64,000 bases of DNA, taken from positions 5,141,501-5,205,500 of the forward strand of contig NZ_CP101750.1 in NCBI RefSeq assembly GCF_026810505.1, written 5' to 3'. Both the position numbers and the translations under genes were made by a program. This document shows positions 32,009-44,759 of this stretch, piece after piece (the first letter of the stretch is position 1; each line of letters opens with the position of its first letter). Below the pieces are notes generated by a model that had not been told where the DNA came from, made no database searches, and saw only the letters and a list, made by a program, of their open reading frames with translations. The DNA is from Streptomyces sp. Je 1-369. GTDB taxonomy: Bacteria > Actinomycetota > Actinomycetes > Streptomycetales > Streptomycetaceae.

Positions 32009-33342
32009 TGTCTGCCACTCAGGGAACTTCCCACGCTTCCCCCCGCGAGACGACCGAGGGGACCGTATATACGGTCACCGGCGGCGACTGGGACGAGGTC
32101 GTCCAGTCGGCGGCCAAGGCCGACGACGAGCGCATCATCGTCAACATGGGCCCCCAGCACCCGTCCACGCACGGCGTGCTCCGGCTCATCCTCGAGATCG
32201 AGGGCGAGACCGTCTCCGAAGCCCGCTGCGGCATCGGGTACCTGCACACCGGCATCGAGAAGAACCTCGAATACCGCACATGGACGCAGGGCACGACGTT
32301 CGTCACGCGCATGGACTATCTGACGCCGTTCTTCAACGAGACGGCGTACTGCCTCGGGGTCGAGAAGCTCCTCGGCATCGAGGACCGCATCCCGGACCGC
32401 GCCTCGGTCATCCGCGTGCTCCTCATGGAGCTCAACCGCCTCTCCTCGCACCTGGTGTGCATCGCCACCGGCGGCATGGAGCTCGGCGCCACGACGATCA
32501 TGATCTACGGCTTCCGGGATCGTGAACTCGTTCTCGATGTCTTCGAACTCATCACCGGCCTGCGCATGAACCACGCGTACGTCCGGCCCGGCGGACTCGC
32601 CCAGGACCTGCCCCCGGGCACGGTCGACCAGCTCCGCGAGTTCGTGAAGACCATGAAGAAGAACATCCCGGAGTACGACAAGCTCGCCACCGGGAGCCCC
32701 ATCTTCAAGGCCCGCATGCGGGACGTCGGCTACCTCGACCTCGCCGGCTGCATGGCCCTCGGCGCCACGGGCCCGGTCCTGCGCTCGGCGGGCCTCCCGC
32801 ACGACCTGCGCAAGTCCCAGCCCTACTGCGGGTACGAGAACTACGAGTTCGACGTCCCCACCGCCGACACCTGCGACTCCTACGGGCGCTTCCTGATCCG
32901 CCTGGAGGAGATGCGGCAGTCGCTGCGCATCGTCGAGCAGTGCATCGACCGGCTCGCCCCCGGACCGGTCATGGTCGAGGACAAGAAGATCGCCTGGCCC
33001 GCCCAACTGGCCCTCGGCCCCGACGGACTCGGCAACTCGCTCGACCACATCAAGAAGATCATGGGCACCTCCATGGAGTCCCTCATCCACCACTTCAAGC
33101 TGGTGACCGAGGGCTTCCGGGTCCCGCCGGGCCAGACGTACACGGCGGTCGAGTCGCCCAAGGGCGAGCTCGGCGTGCACGTCGTCTCCGACGGCGGCAC
33201 CCGCCCCTACCGGGTCCACTTCCGCGACCCGTCCTTCACCAACCTCCAGGCCATGGCGGCCATGTGCGAAGGCGGCCAGGTCGCCGACGTCATCGTCGCC
33301 GTCGCGTCCATCGACCCCGTGATGGGAGGCGTCGACCGGTGA
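32008..33342 (+). CDS. nuoD: NADH-quinone oxidoreductase subunit D
   Basis: The protein has 444 residues. [22 protein letters not shown] and the histidine/tyrosine region of the quinone cavity identify it, as does the C-terminal DPVMGGVDR. NuoD forms the quinone-binding chamber with NuoB and is related to the NiFe hydrogenase large subunit. The N-terminal 45 residues are variable. It starts at the last base of the nuoC stop and overlaps nuoE by four bases. Confidence 0.98.
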   Translation: MSATQGTSHASPRETTEGTVYTVTGGDWDEVVQSAAKADDERIIVNMGPQHPSTHGVLRLILEIEGETVSEARCGIGYLHTGIEKNLEYRTWTQGTTFVTRMDYLTPFFNETAYCLGVEKLLGIEDRIPDRASVIRVLLMELNRLSSHLVCIATGGMELGATTIMIYGFRDRELVLDVFELITGLRMNHAYVRPGGLAQDLPPGTVDQLREFVKTMKKNIPEYDKLATGSPIFKARMRDVGYLDLAGCMALGATGPVLRSAGLPHDLRKSQPYCGYENYEFDVPTADTCDSYGRFLIRLEEMRQSLRIVEQCIDRLAPGPVMVEDKKIAWPAQLALGPDGLGNSLDHIKKIMGTSMESLIHHFKLVTEGFRVPPGQTYTAVESPKGELGVHVVSDGGTRPYRVHFRDPSFTNLQAMAAMCEGGQVADVIVAVASIDPVMGGVDR

Positions 33343-34190
33343 CCACCACTCCTTCGGAACAGGGCACGGGCGTCAGCCTGGGCATGCCCCAACTCCCCGC
33401 CCCCGACTACCCGGCCGACGTGCGCGCCCGCCTCGAGGTGGACGCCAAGGACGTCATCGCGCGCTACCCCGGGTCCCGGTCCGCCCTCCTCCCGCTGCTG
33501 CACCTGGTGCAGTCCGAGGAGGGCCACGTCACGCGCACGGGCATGCGGTTCTGCGCCGAGATGCTGGGCCTGACCACCGCCGAGGTCACGGCCGTGGCGA
33601 CCTTCTACACCATGTACCGGCGCAAGCCGTCGGGTGACTACCAGGTCGGCGTCTGCACCAACACACTGTGCGCCGTCATGGGCGGCGACGCGATCTTCGA
33701 CGAACTCAAGCAGCACCTCGGCGTCGGCAACGACGAGACGACCGAGGACGGCAAGATCACTCTTGAGCACATCGAGTGCAACGCCGCCTGCGACTTCGCC
33801 CCCGTGGTGATGGTCAACTGGGAGTTCTTCGACAACCAGACCCCCGAGTCCGCCAAGCGGCTCGTCGACGACCTGCGCGCGGGCGTACCGGTCGAGCCCA
33901 CACGCGGGGCGCCGATCTGCACGTACAAGGAGACCGCCCGGATCCTGGCGGGCTTCCCCGACCAGCGGCCCGGCGCCGTCGAGGCGAGCGGCGGCGCGGG
34001 CCCCGCCTCGCTCATCGGACTGCGCCTGGCCAAGGGCGAGGAGCCGCAGCCGCGCGTGGTCCACCCCCGCGCGGGAGGCCCGAAGGACGAGGCTCCCGCC
34101 GAGCACCTCAGCTCGCACGACGCACCGCAGGAGACCTCGGCGTCCGACCCGGCGCACCCGGCAGGGCCGACCGCCGAGGAGGGGGAGTGA
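33339..34190 (+). CDS. nuoE: NADH-quinone oxidoreductase subunit E
   Basis: The protein has 283 residues with a GTG start overlapping nuoD. The [2Fe-2S] ligands are in [12 protein letters not shown] and [13 protein letters not shown]. The thioredoxin-like core ends near residue 200. The last 80 residues ([20 protein letters not shown] and a Pro/Ala-rich tail) are a disordered extension, longer than the E. coli subunit but seen in actinobacteria. It binds NuoF and NuoG in the NADH-oxidising module. Confidence 0.95.
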   Translation: MTTTPSEQGTGVSLGMPQLPAPDYPADVRARLEVDAKDVIARYPGSRSALLPLLHLVQSEEGHVTRTGMRFCAEMLGLTTAEVTAVATFYTMYRRKPSGDYQVGVCTNTLCAVMGGDAIFDELKQHLGVGNDETTEDGKITLEHIECNAACDFAPVVMVNWEFFDNQTPESAKRLVDDLRAGVPVEPTRGAPICTYKETARILAGFPDQRPGAVEASGGAGPASLIGLRLAKGEEPQPRVVHPRAGGPKDEAPAEHLSSHDAPQETSASDPAHPAGPTAEEGE

Positions 34191-35551
34191 TGACCTTGGC
34201 AGCCGAGATCGACAACGAGACCAGCCCCGAGAAGCTGCTCGCACCGGTCCTTTCGGCCTTCTGGGACGAGGAGAAGTCCTGGACGCTGGAGACCTACCGA
34301 CGGCACGAGGGATACGAAGGCCTGCGCAAGGCGCTCGTCATGGCCCCGGACGACGTCATCGCGTACGTGAAGGACTCCGGACTGCGGGGCAGGGGCGGCG
34401 CGGGATTCCCCACCGGAATGAAGTGGCAGTTCATTCCACAGGGAGACGGCAAGCCGCACTATCTAGTTGTCAACGCCGACGAATCGGAGCCGGGGACCTG
34501 CAAGGACATCCCGCTCCTCTTCGCGAACCCGCATTCCCTCATCGAGGGGATCGTCATCGCGTGCCACGCGATCAGGTCGTCGCATGCCTTCATCTATCTG
34601 CGGGGTGAAGTCGTCCCCGTCCTGCGCAGGCTCCATGAGGCCGTCCGAGAGGCTTATGCGGCGGGCTACCTCGGGAAGAACGTGCTGGGCAGCGGACTCG
34701 ATCTCGAACTCACCGTGCACGCCGGCGCGGGCGCGTACATCTGTGGTGAAGAGACCGCACTGCTCGACTCGCTCGAAGGTCGCCGCGGCCAACCGCGACT
34801 GCGTCCCCCCTTCCCTGCCGTCGCGGGCCTCTACGCGTGCCCCACTGTCGTGAATAACGTCGAGTCCATCGCGTCCGTTCCCGCGATCCTCAATCGGGGG
34901 AAGGACTGGTTCAAGTCGATGGGCAGCGAGAAGTCACCCGGCTTCACGCTCTACTCGCTGAGCGGGCACGTCACCAACCCCGGCCAGTACGAGGGACCGC
35001 TCGGCATCACGCTGCGCCAACTGCTCGACATGAGCGGCGGCATGCGCGCCGGGCACCGGCTCAAGTTCTGGACGCCGGGCGGCTCCTCGACGCCGATGTT
35101 CACCGACGAGCACCTCGACGTCCCCCTGGACTACGAGGGCGTCGGCGCCGCCGGATCGATGCTCGGCACCAAGGCGTTGCAGTGCTTCGACGAGACGACG
35201 TGCGTCGTACGGGCCGTGACCCGCTGGACCGAGTTCTACGCCCACGAGTCCTGCGGCAAGTGCACGCCCTGCCGCGAAGGAACCTACTGGCTGGTGCAGT
35301 TGCTCCGCGACATCGAGGCCGGCAAGGGCGCCATGGCCGACCTCGACAAGCTGAACGACATCGCCGACAACATCAACGGCAAGTCCTTCTGCGCCCTGGG
35401 CGACGGCGCGGCCTCGCCGATCTTCTCCTCCCTGAAGTACTTCCGTGCGGAGTACGAGCAGCACATCACCGGCAAGGGCTGCCCCTTCGACCCGGCCAAG
35501 TCGACTCTCTGGGCCGACCGGCCCGCTGAAAGCGCGCAGGTGAACGCATGA
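34190..35551 (+). CDS. nuoF: NADH-quinone oxidoreductase subunit F
   Basis: The protein has 453 residues from the ATG at 34190, which shares one base with the nuoE stop. A GTG one codon earlier is also possible. The NADH/FMN site [16 protein letters not shown], the ESEPGTCKD segment and the [4Fe-4S] ligands [12 protein letters not shown] plus a later cysteine ([11 protein letters not shown]) are clear. NuoF takes hydride from NADH to FMN and starts the electron chain. It overlaps nuoG by four bases. Confidence 0.98.
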   Translation: MTLAAEIDNETSPEKLLAPVLSAFWDEEKSWTLETYRRHEGYEGLRKALVMAPDDVIAYVKDSGLRGRGGAGFPTGMKWQFIPQGDGKPHYLVVNADESEPGTCKDIPLLFANPHSLIEGIVIACHAIRSSHAFIYLRGEVVPVLRRLHEAVREAYAAGYLGKNVLGSGLDLELTVHAGAGAYICGEETALLDSLEGRRGQPRLRPPFPAVAGLYACPTVVNNVESIASVPAILNRGKDWFKSMGSEKSPGFTLYSLSGHVTNPGQYEGPLGITLRQLLDMSGGMRAGHRLKFWTPGGSSTPMFTDEHLDVPLDYEGVGAAGSMLGTKALQCFDETTCVVRAVTRWTEFYAHESCGKCTPCREGTYWLVQLLRDIEAGKGAMADLDKLNDIADNINGKSFCALGDGAASPIFSSLKYFRAEYEQHITGKGCPFDPAKSTLWADRPAESAQVNA

Positions 35552-38061
35552 CAGTGACCACCAACAACGCTCCCTCCGGGGGCGGGGAGGCGGCGGTTCC
35601 GCCCGAGGATCTCGTCTCGCTGACCATCGACGGCATCGAGATCAGCGTCCCCAAGGGGACGCTGGTGATCCGGGCTGCCGAACTGCTCGGCATCGAGATC
35701 CCGCGGTTCTGCGACCACCCGCTGCTCGACCCCGCGGGCGCCTGCCGCCAGTGCATCGTCGAGGTGGAGGGCCAGCGCAAGCCGATGGCGTCCTGCACCA
35801 TTACCTGCACCGACGGCATGGTCGTGAAGTCGCAGCTGACCTCGGCCGTCGCGGAGAAGTCCCAGCGCGGCGTGATGGAGCTGCTGCTCATCAACCACCC
35901 GCTGGACTGCCCCGTCTGCGACAAGGGCGGCGAGTGCCCGCTGCAGAACCAGGCGATGCAGGTCGGCGAATCGGACACCCGCTTCGAGGGCAAGAAGCGG
36001 ACGTACGAGAAGCCGGTCCCGATCTCCACCCAGGTGCTGCTCGACCGCGAGCGGTGCGTGCTCTGCGCACGCTGCACCCGCTTCAGCAACCAGGTCGCCG
36101 GCGACCCGATGATCGAGCTCATCGAGCGTGGCGCCCTCCAGCAGGTCGGCACCGGCGAGGGCGACCCCTTCGAGTCGTACTTCTCCGGGAACACCATTCA
36201 GATCTGCCCGGTCGGCGCGCTGACCTCGGCGGCGTATCGCTTCCGCTCCCGGCCCTTCGACCTCGTGTCGTCGCCCTCGGTGTGCGAGCACTGCTCGGGC
36301 GGCTGCGCGACGCGCACGGACCACCGGCGCGGCAAGGTCATGCGGCGGCTCGCCGCGGACGACCCCGAGGTCAACGAGGAATGGATGTGCGACAAGGGAC
36401 GCTTCGGCTTCCGGTACGCGCAGCGCCCGGACCGCCTGACCACGCCCCTGGTACGCAACGCCTCGACGGGTGAGCTCGAACCCGCCAGCTGGCCGGAGGC
36501 CCTGGAGATCGCGGCCCGCGGTCTCGCCGGTGCGCGCGGCCGGGCCGGGGTCCTCGTCGGCGGCCGCCTCACCGTGGAGGACGCCTACGCGTACAGCAAG
36601 TACGCGCGCGTGGCGCTCGACACGAACGACATCGACTTCCGCGCGCGCGTGCACAGCAGCGAGGAGGCCGACTTCCTCGCGGCTCGGGTGGCGGGCCGGG
36701 GCAGGGACCTCGACGGGACCGGCGTCACGTACGCCCTCCTGGAGAAGGCGCCCGCCGTCCTGCTCGCCGGGTTCGAGTCCGAGGAGGAGTCGCCCGGCGT
36801 CTTCCTGAGGCTGCGCAAGGCCTGGCGCAAGCACGGCCAGCGCACGTTCTCCCTCGCCCCGTTCGCGACCCGTGGCCTGGAGAAGGCGGGCGGCACGCTG
36901 CTGCCCGCGGCGCCGGGCACCGAGACCGAGTGGCTGGACGCGCTCGCCGCGGGCGTCGGCCTGGAGGCCCCCGGTACGGAGGCGTCCGAGGCGCTGCGCG
37001 CCGAGGGCGCAGTCATCGTCGTCGGCGAGCGGCTCGCGGCCGTGCCCGGCGGGCTCACCGCCGCCGTGCGGGCCGCCGCGGCGACCGGCGCCCGGCTGGT
37101 GTGGATTCCGCGCAGGGCCGGGGAGCGTGCCGCCGTCGAGGTGGGCGCCCTCCCATCGCTGCTGCCCGGCGGGCGCCCGGCCACCGACCCGCGCGCGCGG
37201 GACGAGGTCGCGGCCGCCTGGGGCGTCGCCGAACTCCCGCACCGCTACGGCCGCGACACCGGCCAGATCATCGAGGCCGCCGCGACCGGCGAACTCGGTG
37301 CCCTCCTGGTGGCGGGTGTCGAGGTCGCCGACCTGCCGGACCCGGCACGCGCGCGTGCGGCGCTCGACGAGGTCGGCTTCCTGGTCTCCCTGGAGCTGCG
37401 GCCCAGCGAGGTCACGGACCGGGCCGACGTGGTCCTGCCCGTCGCCGCCGTCGCGGAGAAGCCGGGCACCTTCCTGAACTGGGAGGGCAGGGCGCGGATG
37501 TTCGACGCCGCGCTGAAGCCGGATCAGATGACGCGCAGGCTGGCGCCCACCGACGCGCGCGTGCTGCACATGCTCGCCGACGCCGGTGACATCCACCTGG
37601 GCCTGCCCGACCTGCTGACCCTGCGTCGCGAACTGGACCGGCTCGGCGGCTGGGACGGGTCTCATGCCACGGCCCCCCTGGAGACCGGCGCCCAGCCGCC
37701 GCGGCCTGCCGCCGGCGAGGCCGTCCTCTCGGGGCACCGGCTGCTGCTCGACCAGGGTCGCCTCCAGGACGGCGACGAAGCCCTGGCCGGTACGCGGCAC
37801 GCCGCCCACGCGCGCGTGTCCGCTGCCACCGCGGCGGAGGCGGGCGTGAAGGACGGCGACCTCCTGTCGGTCGCAGGACCGGCGGGCGCGACCGAACTCC
37901 CGCTCCAGATCACGGAGATGCCCGACCGCGTGGTCTGGCTGCCGCTGAACTCGACCGGGGGAGGCGTCACGTCGGACACCGGCGCCCGCCCCGGCGACCT
38001 CGTCCGCATCGGCCCGGCGGTCCTGCCGGAGCCCTCTGAGGCCCCGGAGGTGACGTCGTGA
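35548..38061 (+). CDS. nuoG: NADH-quinone oxidoreductase subunit G
   Basis: The protein has 837 residues. The N-terminal ferredoxin-like domain has the [2Fe-2S] ligands ([17 protein letters not shown]), followed by [13 protein letters not shown] and the two-cluster region [11 protein letters not shown] and [10 protein letters not shown] molybdopterin-oxidoreductase-like domain without cofactor residues makes up the rest. NuoG is the largest soluble subunit and carries several iron-sulfur clusters toward NuoI. It overlaps nuoF and nuoH by four bases each. Confidence 0.97.
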   Translation: MTVTTNNAPSGGGEAAVPPEDLVSLTIDGIEISVPKGTLVIRAAELLGIEIPRFCDHPLLDPAGACRQCIVEVEGQRKPMASCTITCTDGMVVKSQLTSAVAEKSQRGVMELLLINHPLDCPVCDKGGECPLQNQAMQVGESDTRFEGKKRTYEKPVPISTQVLLDRERCVLCARCTRFSNQVAGDPMIELIERGALQQVGTGEGDPFESYFSGNTIQICPVGALTSAAYRFRSRPFDLVSSPSVCEHCSGGCATRTDHRRGKVMRRLAADDPEVNEEWMCDKGRFGFRYAQRPDRLTTPLVRNASTGELEPASWPEALEIAARGLAGARGRAGVLVGGRLTVEDAYAYSKYARVALDTNDIDFRARVHSSEEADFLAARVAGRGRDLDGTGVTYALLEKAPAVLLAGFESEEESPGVFLRLRKAWRKHGQRTFSLAPFATRGLEKAGGTLLPAAPGTETEWLDALAAGVGLEAPGTEASEALRAEGAVIVVGERLAAVPGGLTAAVRAAAATGARLVWIPRRAGERAAVEVGALPSLLPGGRPATDPRARDEVAAAWGVAELPHRYGRDTGQIIEAAATGELGALLVAGVEVADLPDPARARAALDEVGFLVSLELRPSEVTDRADVVLPVAAVAEKPGTFLNWEGRARMFDAALKPDQMTRRLAPTDARVLHMLADAGDIHLGLPDLLTLRRELDRLGGWDGSHATAPLETGAQPPRPAAGEAVLSGHRLLLDQGRLQDGDEALAGTRHAAHARVSAATAAEAGVKDGDLLSVAGPAGATELPLQITEMPDRVVWLPLNSTGGGVTSDTGARPGDLVRIGPAVLPEPSEAPEVTS

Positions 38062-39437
38062 CGCACACCCTGGTGCCGCTTGCGGCGGAAGACCTGTCCA
38101 TGTTCGGCCGCGACCCCTGGTGGCTGGTCGCCTTCAAGGCGGTCTTCTGCTTCGCGTTCCTGATGGTGACGGTCCTCCTCGCCATCGTCTGGGAACGCAA
38201 GGTCGTCGCCTGGATGCAGCTGCGGATCGGCCCCAACAGGAACGGCCCCTGGGGTCTGCTGCAGTCCCTCGCGGACGGCGTCAAGCTGATGCTCAAGGAA
38301 GACGTGATCGTCAAGCGCGCGGACAAGGTGGTCTACGTCCTCGCTCCGGTGATCGCGGCGATCCCGGCCTTCATGGCGATCGCGGTGATCCCGTTCGGAC
38401 CCGCGGGCAACGAGGTCTCGATCTTCGGCCACCGCACCACGATGCAGCTCACCGACCTGCCGATCGCGATGCTCTACATCCTCGCGGTCGCCTCCGTCGG
38501 CATCTACGGCATCGTGCTCGCGGGCTGGAGCTCGGGATCGACGTACCCGCTCCTCGGCGGCCTGCGCTCCTGCGCGCAGATGATCTCGTACGAGATCGCG
38601 ATGGGCGCTGCCTTCGCCTCCGTCTTCCTCTACTCCGGGTCGATGTCGACGTCCGCGATCGTCGAGGCGCAGGCGGACCGCTGGTACGTCCTGCTGCTGC
38701 CCGTCTCCTTCATCATCTACATCGTCACGATGATCGGTGAGACGAACCGGGCGCCGTTCGACATGCCGGAGTCCGAGGGCGACCTCGTCGGTGGCTTCAA
38801 CACCGAGTACTCGTCCATCAAGTTCGCGATGTTCATGCTCGCCGAGTACATCAACATGGTCACCGTCTCGGCGGTGTCGGCCACGCTCTTCCTGGGCGGC
38901 TGGCGGGCGCCGTATCCGATCAGCACCTTCTGGGAGGGCGCGAACCACGGCTGGTGGCCGATGCTCTGGTTCGTGATCAAGGTCCAGCTGCTGCTGTTCT
39001 TCTTCATCTGGCTGCGCGGCTCGCTGCCCCGTGTCCGTTACGACCAGCTGATGAAGCTCGGCTGGAAGGTCCTGATCCCGGTCTCCGTCGTCTGGCTGAT
39101 GCTGGTCGCCACGGTCAGGGCGATGCGGAACGAGGACTACGAATTCACCTCGATCGCGCTCTATGTCGGCGGCGGGGTCATCGCGTTGCTGCTGCTCTCC
39201 GTCGTCGTCGACATCTTCCGCGACAAGCGCGAGAAGGAAGCCGCCGCCGAGGAGGAGAAGCCGGTCGCCTTCGACCCCATGGCGGGCGGATTCCCCGTGC
39301 CGCCGCTGCCAGGCCAGAGCCTGCCACCCGTCCCGCGCCGACGCTCGCGCCAGGAGCGGGAGTTGATTGTCAGTGGTGGACCGGATACGCAAAGTGACGG
39401 AACCCGAAGTGACGGAAAGGAGGCGTCCGATGGCTGA
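38058..39437 (+). CDS. nuoH: NADH-quinone oxidoreductase subunit H
   Basis: The protein has 459 residues with a GTG start. Eight or so helices and the quinone-site segments [21 protein letters not shown] and [26 protein letters not shown] are hallmark sequences. NuoH links the quinone chamber to the proton-pumping arm. A C-terminal tail of about 60 polar residues (from [14 protein letters not shown]) extends beyond the usual end. The last eight bases overlap the nuoI start. Confidence 0.98.
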   Translation: MTHTLVPLAAEDLSMFGRDPWWLVAFKAVFCFAFLMVTVLLAIVWERKVVAWMQLRIGPNRNGPWGLLQSLADGVKLMLKEDVIVKRADKVVYVLAPVIAAIPAFMAIAVIPFGPAGNEVSIFGHRTTMQLTDLPIAMLYILAVASVGIYGIVLAGWSSGSTYPLLGGLRSCAQMISYEIAMGAAFASVFLYSGSMSTSAIVEAQADRWYVLLLPVSFIIYIVTMIGETNRAPFDMPESEGDLVGGFNTEYSSIKFAMFMLAEYINMVTVSAVSATLFLGGWRAPYPISTFWEGANHGWWPMLWFVIKVQLLLFFFIWLRGSLPRVRYDQLMKLGWKVLIPVSVVWLMLVATVRAMRNEDYEFTSIALYVGGGVIALLLLSVVVDIFRDKREKEAAAEEEKPVAFDPMAGGFPVPPLPGQSLPPVPRRRSRQERELIVSGGPDTQSDGTRSDGKEASDG

Positions 39438-40089
39438 GTCGAACCAGGAGTCGCACGACTCGAACCAATCGAACCAGGGGTTCCAGAACCCTGTCGCGGG
39501 CTTCGGCGTGACCTTCAAGGCCATGTTCAAGAAGCGGCTGACCGAGCAGTATCCGGAGCAGCAGAAGACCACTGCTCCCCGCTTCCACGGCAGGCACCAG
39601 CTGAACCGCCATCCGGACGGCCTGGAGAAGTGCGTCGGCTGTGAGCTCTGCGCCTGGGCCTGTCCCGCGGACGCCATCTACGTGGAGGGTGCGGACAACA
39701 CGGACGAGGAGAGGTACTCGCCGGGTGAGCGGTACGGCCGCGTCTACCAGATCAACTACGCCCGCTGCATCCTGTGCGGCCTGTGCATCGAGGCGTGCCC
39801 CACGCGCGCGTTGACGATGACGAACCAGTTCGAGCTGGCCGACAGCAGCCGCGAGAACCTCATCTACACCAAGGAGCAGCTGCTCGCCGGCCTCGAAGAG
39901 GGCATGGTCGACTCGCCGCACGCGATCTTCCCCGGCACGGACGAGCAGGACTACTACCGCGGCCTGGTCACCGAGGCCGCGCCCGGCACCGTGCCCCAGG
40001 TCGCCGTCTCCAAGGGCGAGACGCCCCAAGAGGCGGCAGCGGACTTCGGAGACGGCGAGCCCGCCTCGGAGAAGGTGGTCGGCCGATGA
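39430..40089 (+). CDS. nuoI: NADH-quinone oxidoreductase subunit I
   Basis: The protein has 219 residues from an ATG with a GGAAAGGAGG ribosome site, which decides it against an upstream GTG at 39367. Two CxxCxxCxxxCP motifs ([13 protein letters not shown] and [13 protein letters not shown]) hold the N6a and N6b clusters that feed N2 in NuoB. The last 50 residues are a polar extension. It overlaps nuoH by eight bases and nuoJ by four. Confidence 0.97.
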   Translation: MAESNQESHDSNQSNQGFQNPVAGFGVTFKAMFKKRLTEQYPEQQKTTAPRFHGRHQLNRHPDGLEKCVGCELCAWACPADAIYVEGADNTDEERYSPGERYGRVYQINYARCILCGLCIEACPTRALTMTNQFELADSSRENLIYTKEQLLAGLEEGMVDSPHAIFPGTDEQDYYRGLVTEAAPGTVPQVAVSKGETPQEAAADFGDGEPASEKVVGR

Positions 40090-40925
40090 CGCAGCTCGCC
40101 GCCTACTCGACCTCGACCGGCGAGGCCTTCCAGTTCTGGGTGCTCGGCACGGTCGCGGTGATCGGCGCCCTGTGCACCATTCTCATGAAGAAGGCCGTGC
40201 ACAGCGCGCTCTGCCTCGCCGGGACCATGATCATCCTCGCGGTGTTCTACCTGGCCAACGGCGCGTACTTCCTGGGCATCGTCCAGATCGTCGTCTACAC
40301 CGGCGCGATCATGATGCTCTTCCTCTTCGTCGTCATGCTCGTCGGCGTCACCGCGGCGGACTCCCTCAAGGAGACCATCAAGGGGCAGCGCTGGCTGGCA
40401 CTCCTGTGTGGACTCGGCTTCGCGGTGCTGCTCTTCGCGGGCATCGGGAATGCCTCCATGAAGGAGTTCAACGGCCTCGGCAAGGCGAACGCCGGCGGCA
40501 ACGTGGAGGGCCTCGCGGGGCTCATCTTCACCAAGTACGTCTTCGCCTTCGAGATCACCGGCGCCCTCCTCATCACGGCGACGGTCGGCGCGATGGTGCT
40601 CACCCACCGCGAGCGCACGGAGCGTCCCAAGACCCAGCGCGAGCTGTCCGAGCAGCGGGTGCGCGAGGGCAAGCACCTGCCGCCGCTGCCCGCCCCGGGT
40701 GTGTACGCACGGCACAACGCCGTGGACATCGCGGGCCTGCTCCCCGACGGCACCCCGTCGGAGCTCACGGTCAACAAGACGCTGCGTGAGCGCGGCCAGA
40801 TCCGCGACGTGTCGAACCAGGCGCTGGACGACCTGCGGGCGCTCGAGCAGCGCTCCACCGACCGTCTGGACCGGCCCGACCTGCGGAGCGGCGACACCGG
40901 GCGGACCGAGGAGGCGTCGAAGTGA
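40086..40925 (+). CDS. nuoJ: NADH-quinone oxidoreductase subunit J
   Basis: The protein has 279 residues. Five membrane helices occupy about residues 17-180, including [38 protein letters not shown], whose helix bend is important for the pump. A C-terminal cytoplasmic tail of about 100 residues (from [16 protein letters not shown]) is longer than in E. coli and common in actinobacteria. The ATG at 40086 overlaps the nuoI stop by four bases. Confidence 0.95.
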
Positions 40926-41221
40926 ACCCCGTCAACTATCTGTACCTCGCGGCACTGTTGTTCACGATCGGCGCGACCGGCGTGCTCATCAGGCGGAACG
41001 CGATCGTGGTGTTCATGTGCATCGAGCTCATGCTCAACGCCTGCAACCTCGCGTTCGTGGCCTTCTCCCGGATGCACGGCAACCTCGACGGACAGATCAT
41101 CGCCTTCTTCACGATGGTCGTCGCCGCCGCGGAGGTCGTGGTCGGGCTCGCGATCATCGTGTCGCTGTTCCGTTCCCGCCACTCGGCCTCGGTCGACGAC
41201 GCCAGCCTGATGAAGCTCTGA
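40922..41221 (+). CDS. nuoK: NADH-quinone oxidoreductase subunit K
   Basis: The protein has 99 residues with a GTG start overlapping nuoJ by four bases. Three helices and the conserved membrane glutamates in [18 protein letters not shown] and [14 protein letters not shown] are those used in proton transfer. It resembles the MrpC antiporter subunit. Confidence 0.97.
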
Positions 41222-41235
41222 GGGGTCGCTGAATC

Positions 41236-43182
<1,947 letters not shown>

Positions 43183-43187
43183 TACCG

Positions 43188-44759
43188 ATGTCCTTTCCCC
43201 TGCTGACAGCGACGGCGGTCCTGCCCGCGGTCGGCGCGATCGCCACGGCAGCCGTTCCGGCCGCCCGGCGGACCGCCGCCAAGTGGCTCGCGCTGCTCGT
43301 CTCGCTCGCCACGCTCGGCCTCGCGCTGACCGTGCTCGTCCGGTTCGACCCCGACGGCGACCGCTATCAACTGACCGAATCGCACGCCTGGATCAAGGAG
43401 TTCGGGGTGCGGTACGAGCTCGGGGTCGACGGCATCGCCGTCGCGCTCCTCGCGCTCACCGCACTCCTGATCCCGTTCATCATCCTGGCGGGCTGGCACG
43501 ACGCCGATCCCCTGGAGACCAAGTCGTCGCGCTGGCGGCCGACCCAGGGCTTCTTCGCCCTGATCCTGGCCGTCGAGGCGATGGTGATCATCTCCTTCGA
43601 GGCGACGGACGTCTTCCTCTTCTACATCTTCTTCGAAGCAATGCTCATCCCGATGTACTTCCTCATCGGCGGCTTCGGAGACCGGGCCCACGCGGGCACG
43701 GACGAGAACGCCTCGGCGCAGCGCTCGTACGCGGCCGTGAAGTTCCTTCTCTACAACCTCGTCGGCGGCCTCATCATGCTGGCCGCCGTAATCGGGCTCT
43801 ACGTAGTGGCGGGCAACTTCTCCCTCCAGGAGATCTCCGCCGCCCGCGCGGACGGCTCGCTCGACATGGCGACCAACACGGAGCGGCTGCTTTTCCTCGG
43901 CTTCTTCTTCGCCTTCGCGGTGAAGGCGCCGCTGTGGCCGCTGCACACCTGGCTGCCGAACGCGATGGGGGAGTCCACCGCCCCGGTCGCCGTCCTGATC
44001 ACCGCGGTCGTGGACAAGGTCGGCACGTTCGCGATGCTGCGGTTCTGCCTCGGCCTCTTCCCGGAGGCGAGCGACTGGGCGACGCCGGTCGTCCTCGTCC
44101 TCGCGCTGATCAGCATCATCTACGGAGCGCTGCTCGCGGTCGGCCAGCGCGACATCAAGCGCCTGGTGGCGTACGCGTCGATCTCGCACTTCGGCTTCAT
44201 CATCCTCGGCATCTTCGCGATGACCTCGCAGGGCCAGTCCGGCGCGACGCTCTACATGGTCAATCACGGCATCTCGACCGCCGCGCTGATGCTGGTGGCC
44301 GGTTTCCTGATCTCGCGCCGCGGCTCGCGCCTGATCGCCGACTACGGAGGAGTGCAGAAGGTCGCACCGGTGCTCGCCGGCACCTTCCTGATCGGCGGCC
44401 TGGCCACCCTTTCGCTGCCCGGCCTGGCACCGTTCGTCAGTGAATTCCTGGTCCTGGTCGGCACGTTCGCGCGCTATCCGGTGGTCGGGATCATCGCGAC
44501 CGTCGGCATCGTGCTGGCCGCGCTGTACACGCTCGTCCTGTACCAGCGGACGATGACGGGACCTGTGAAGGCGGAGGTCTCGGCCATGCCCGACCTGCGG
44601 GTGCGTGAGCTGGTCGTCGTCGCTCCGCTGATCGCCCTCCTGATCGGCCTCGGGGTCTACCCGAAGCCGCTCACCGATCTGGTGAACCCGGCGGTCGAGC
44701 ACACGATGTCCGACGTACAGAAGAAAGACCCCAAGCCCGATGTGGAGGCGGCCAAGTGA
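43188..44759 (+). CDS. nuoM: NADH-quinone oxidoreductase subunit M
   Basis: The protein has 523 residues from an ATG at 43188, six bases after the nuoL stop. FEAMLIPMYFLIGGFG, APLWPLHTWLPNAMGESTAPVAVL and YASISHFGFIILGIF are typical proton-pump motifs. It is the second antiporter-like subunit. It overlaps nuoN by four bases. Confidence 0.97.
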   Translation: MSFPLLTATAVLPAVGAIATAAVPAARRTAAKWLALLVSLATLGLALTVLVRFDPDGDRYQLTESHAWIKEFGVRYELGVDGIAVALLALTALLIPFIILAGWHDADPLETKSSRWRPTQGFFALILAVEAMVIISFEATDVFLFYIFFEAMLIPMYFLIGGFGDRAHAGTDENASAQRSYAAVKFLLYNLVGGLIMLAAVIGLYVVAGNFSLQEISAARADGSLDMATNTERLLFLGFFFAFAVKAPLWPLHTWLPNAMGESTAPVAVLITAVVDKVGTFAMLRFCLGLFPEASDWATPVVLVLALISIIYGALLAVGQRDIKRLVAYASISHFGFIILGIFAMTSQGQSGATLYMVNHGISTAALMLVAGFLISRRGSRLIADYGGVQKVAPVLAGTFLIGGLATLSLPGLAPFVSEFLVLVGTFARYPVVGIIATVGIVLAALYTLVLYQRTMTGPVKAEVSAMPDLRVRELVVVAPLIALLIGLGVYPKPLTDLVNPAVEHTMSDVQKKDPKPDVEAAK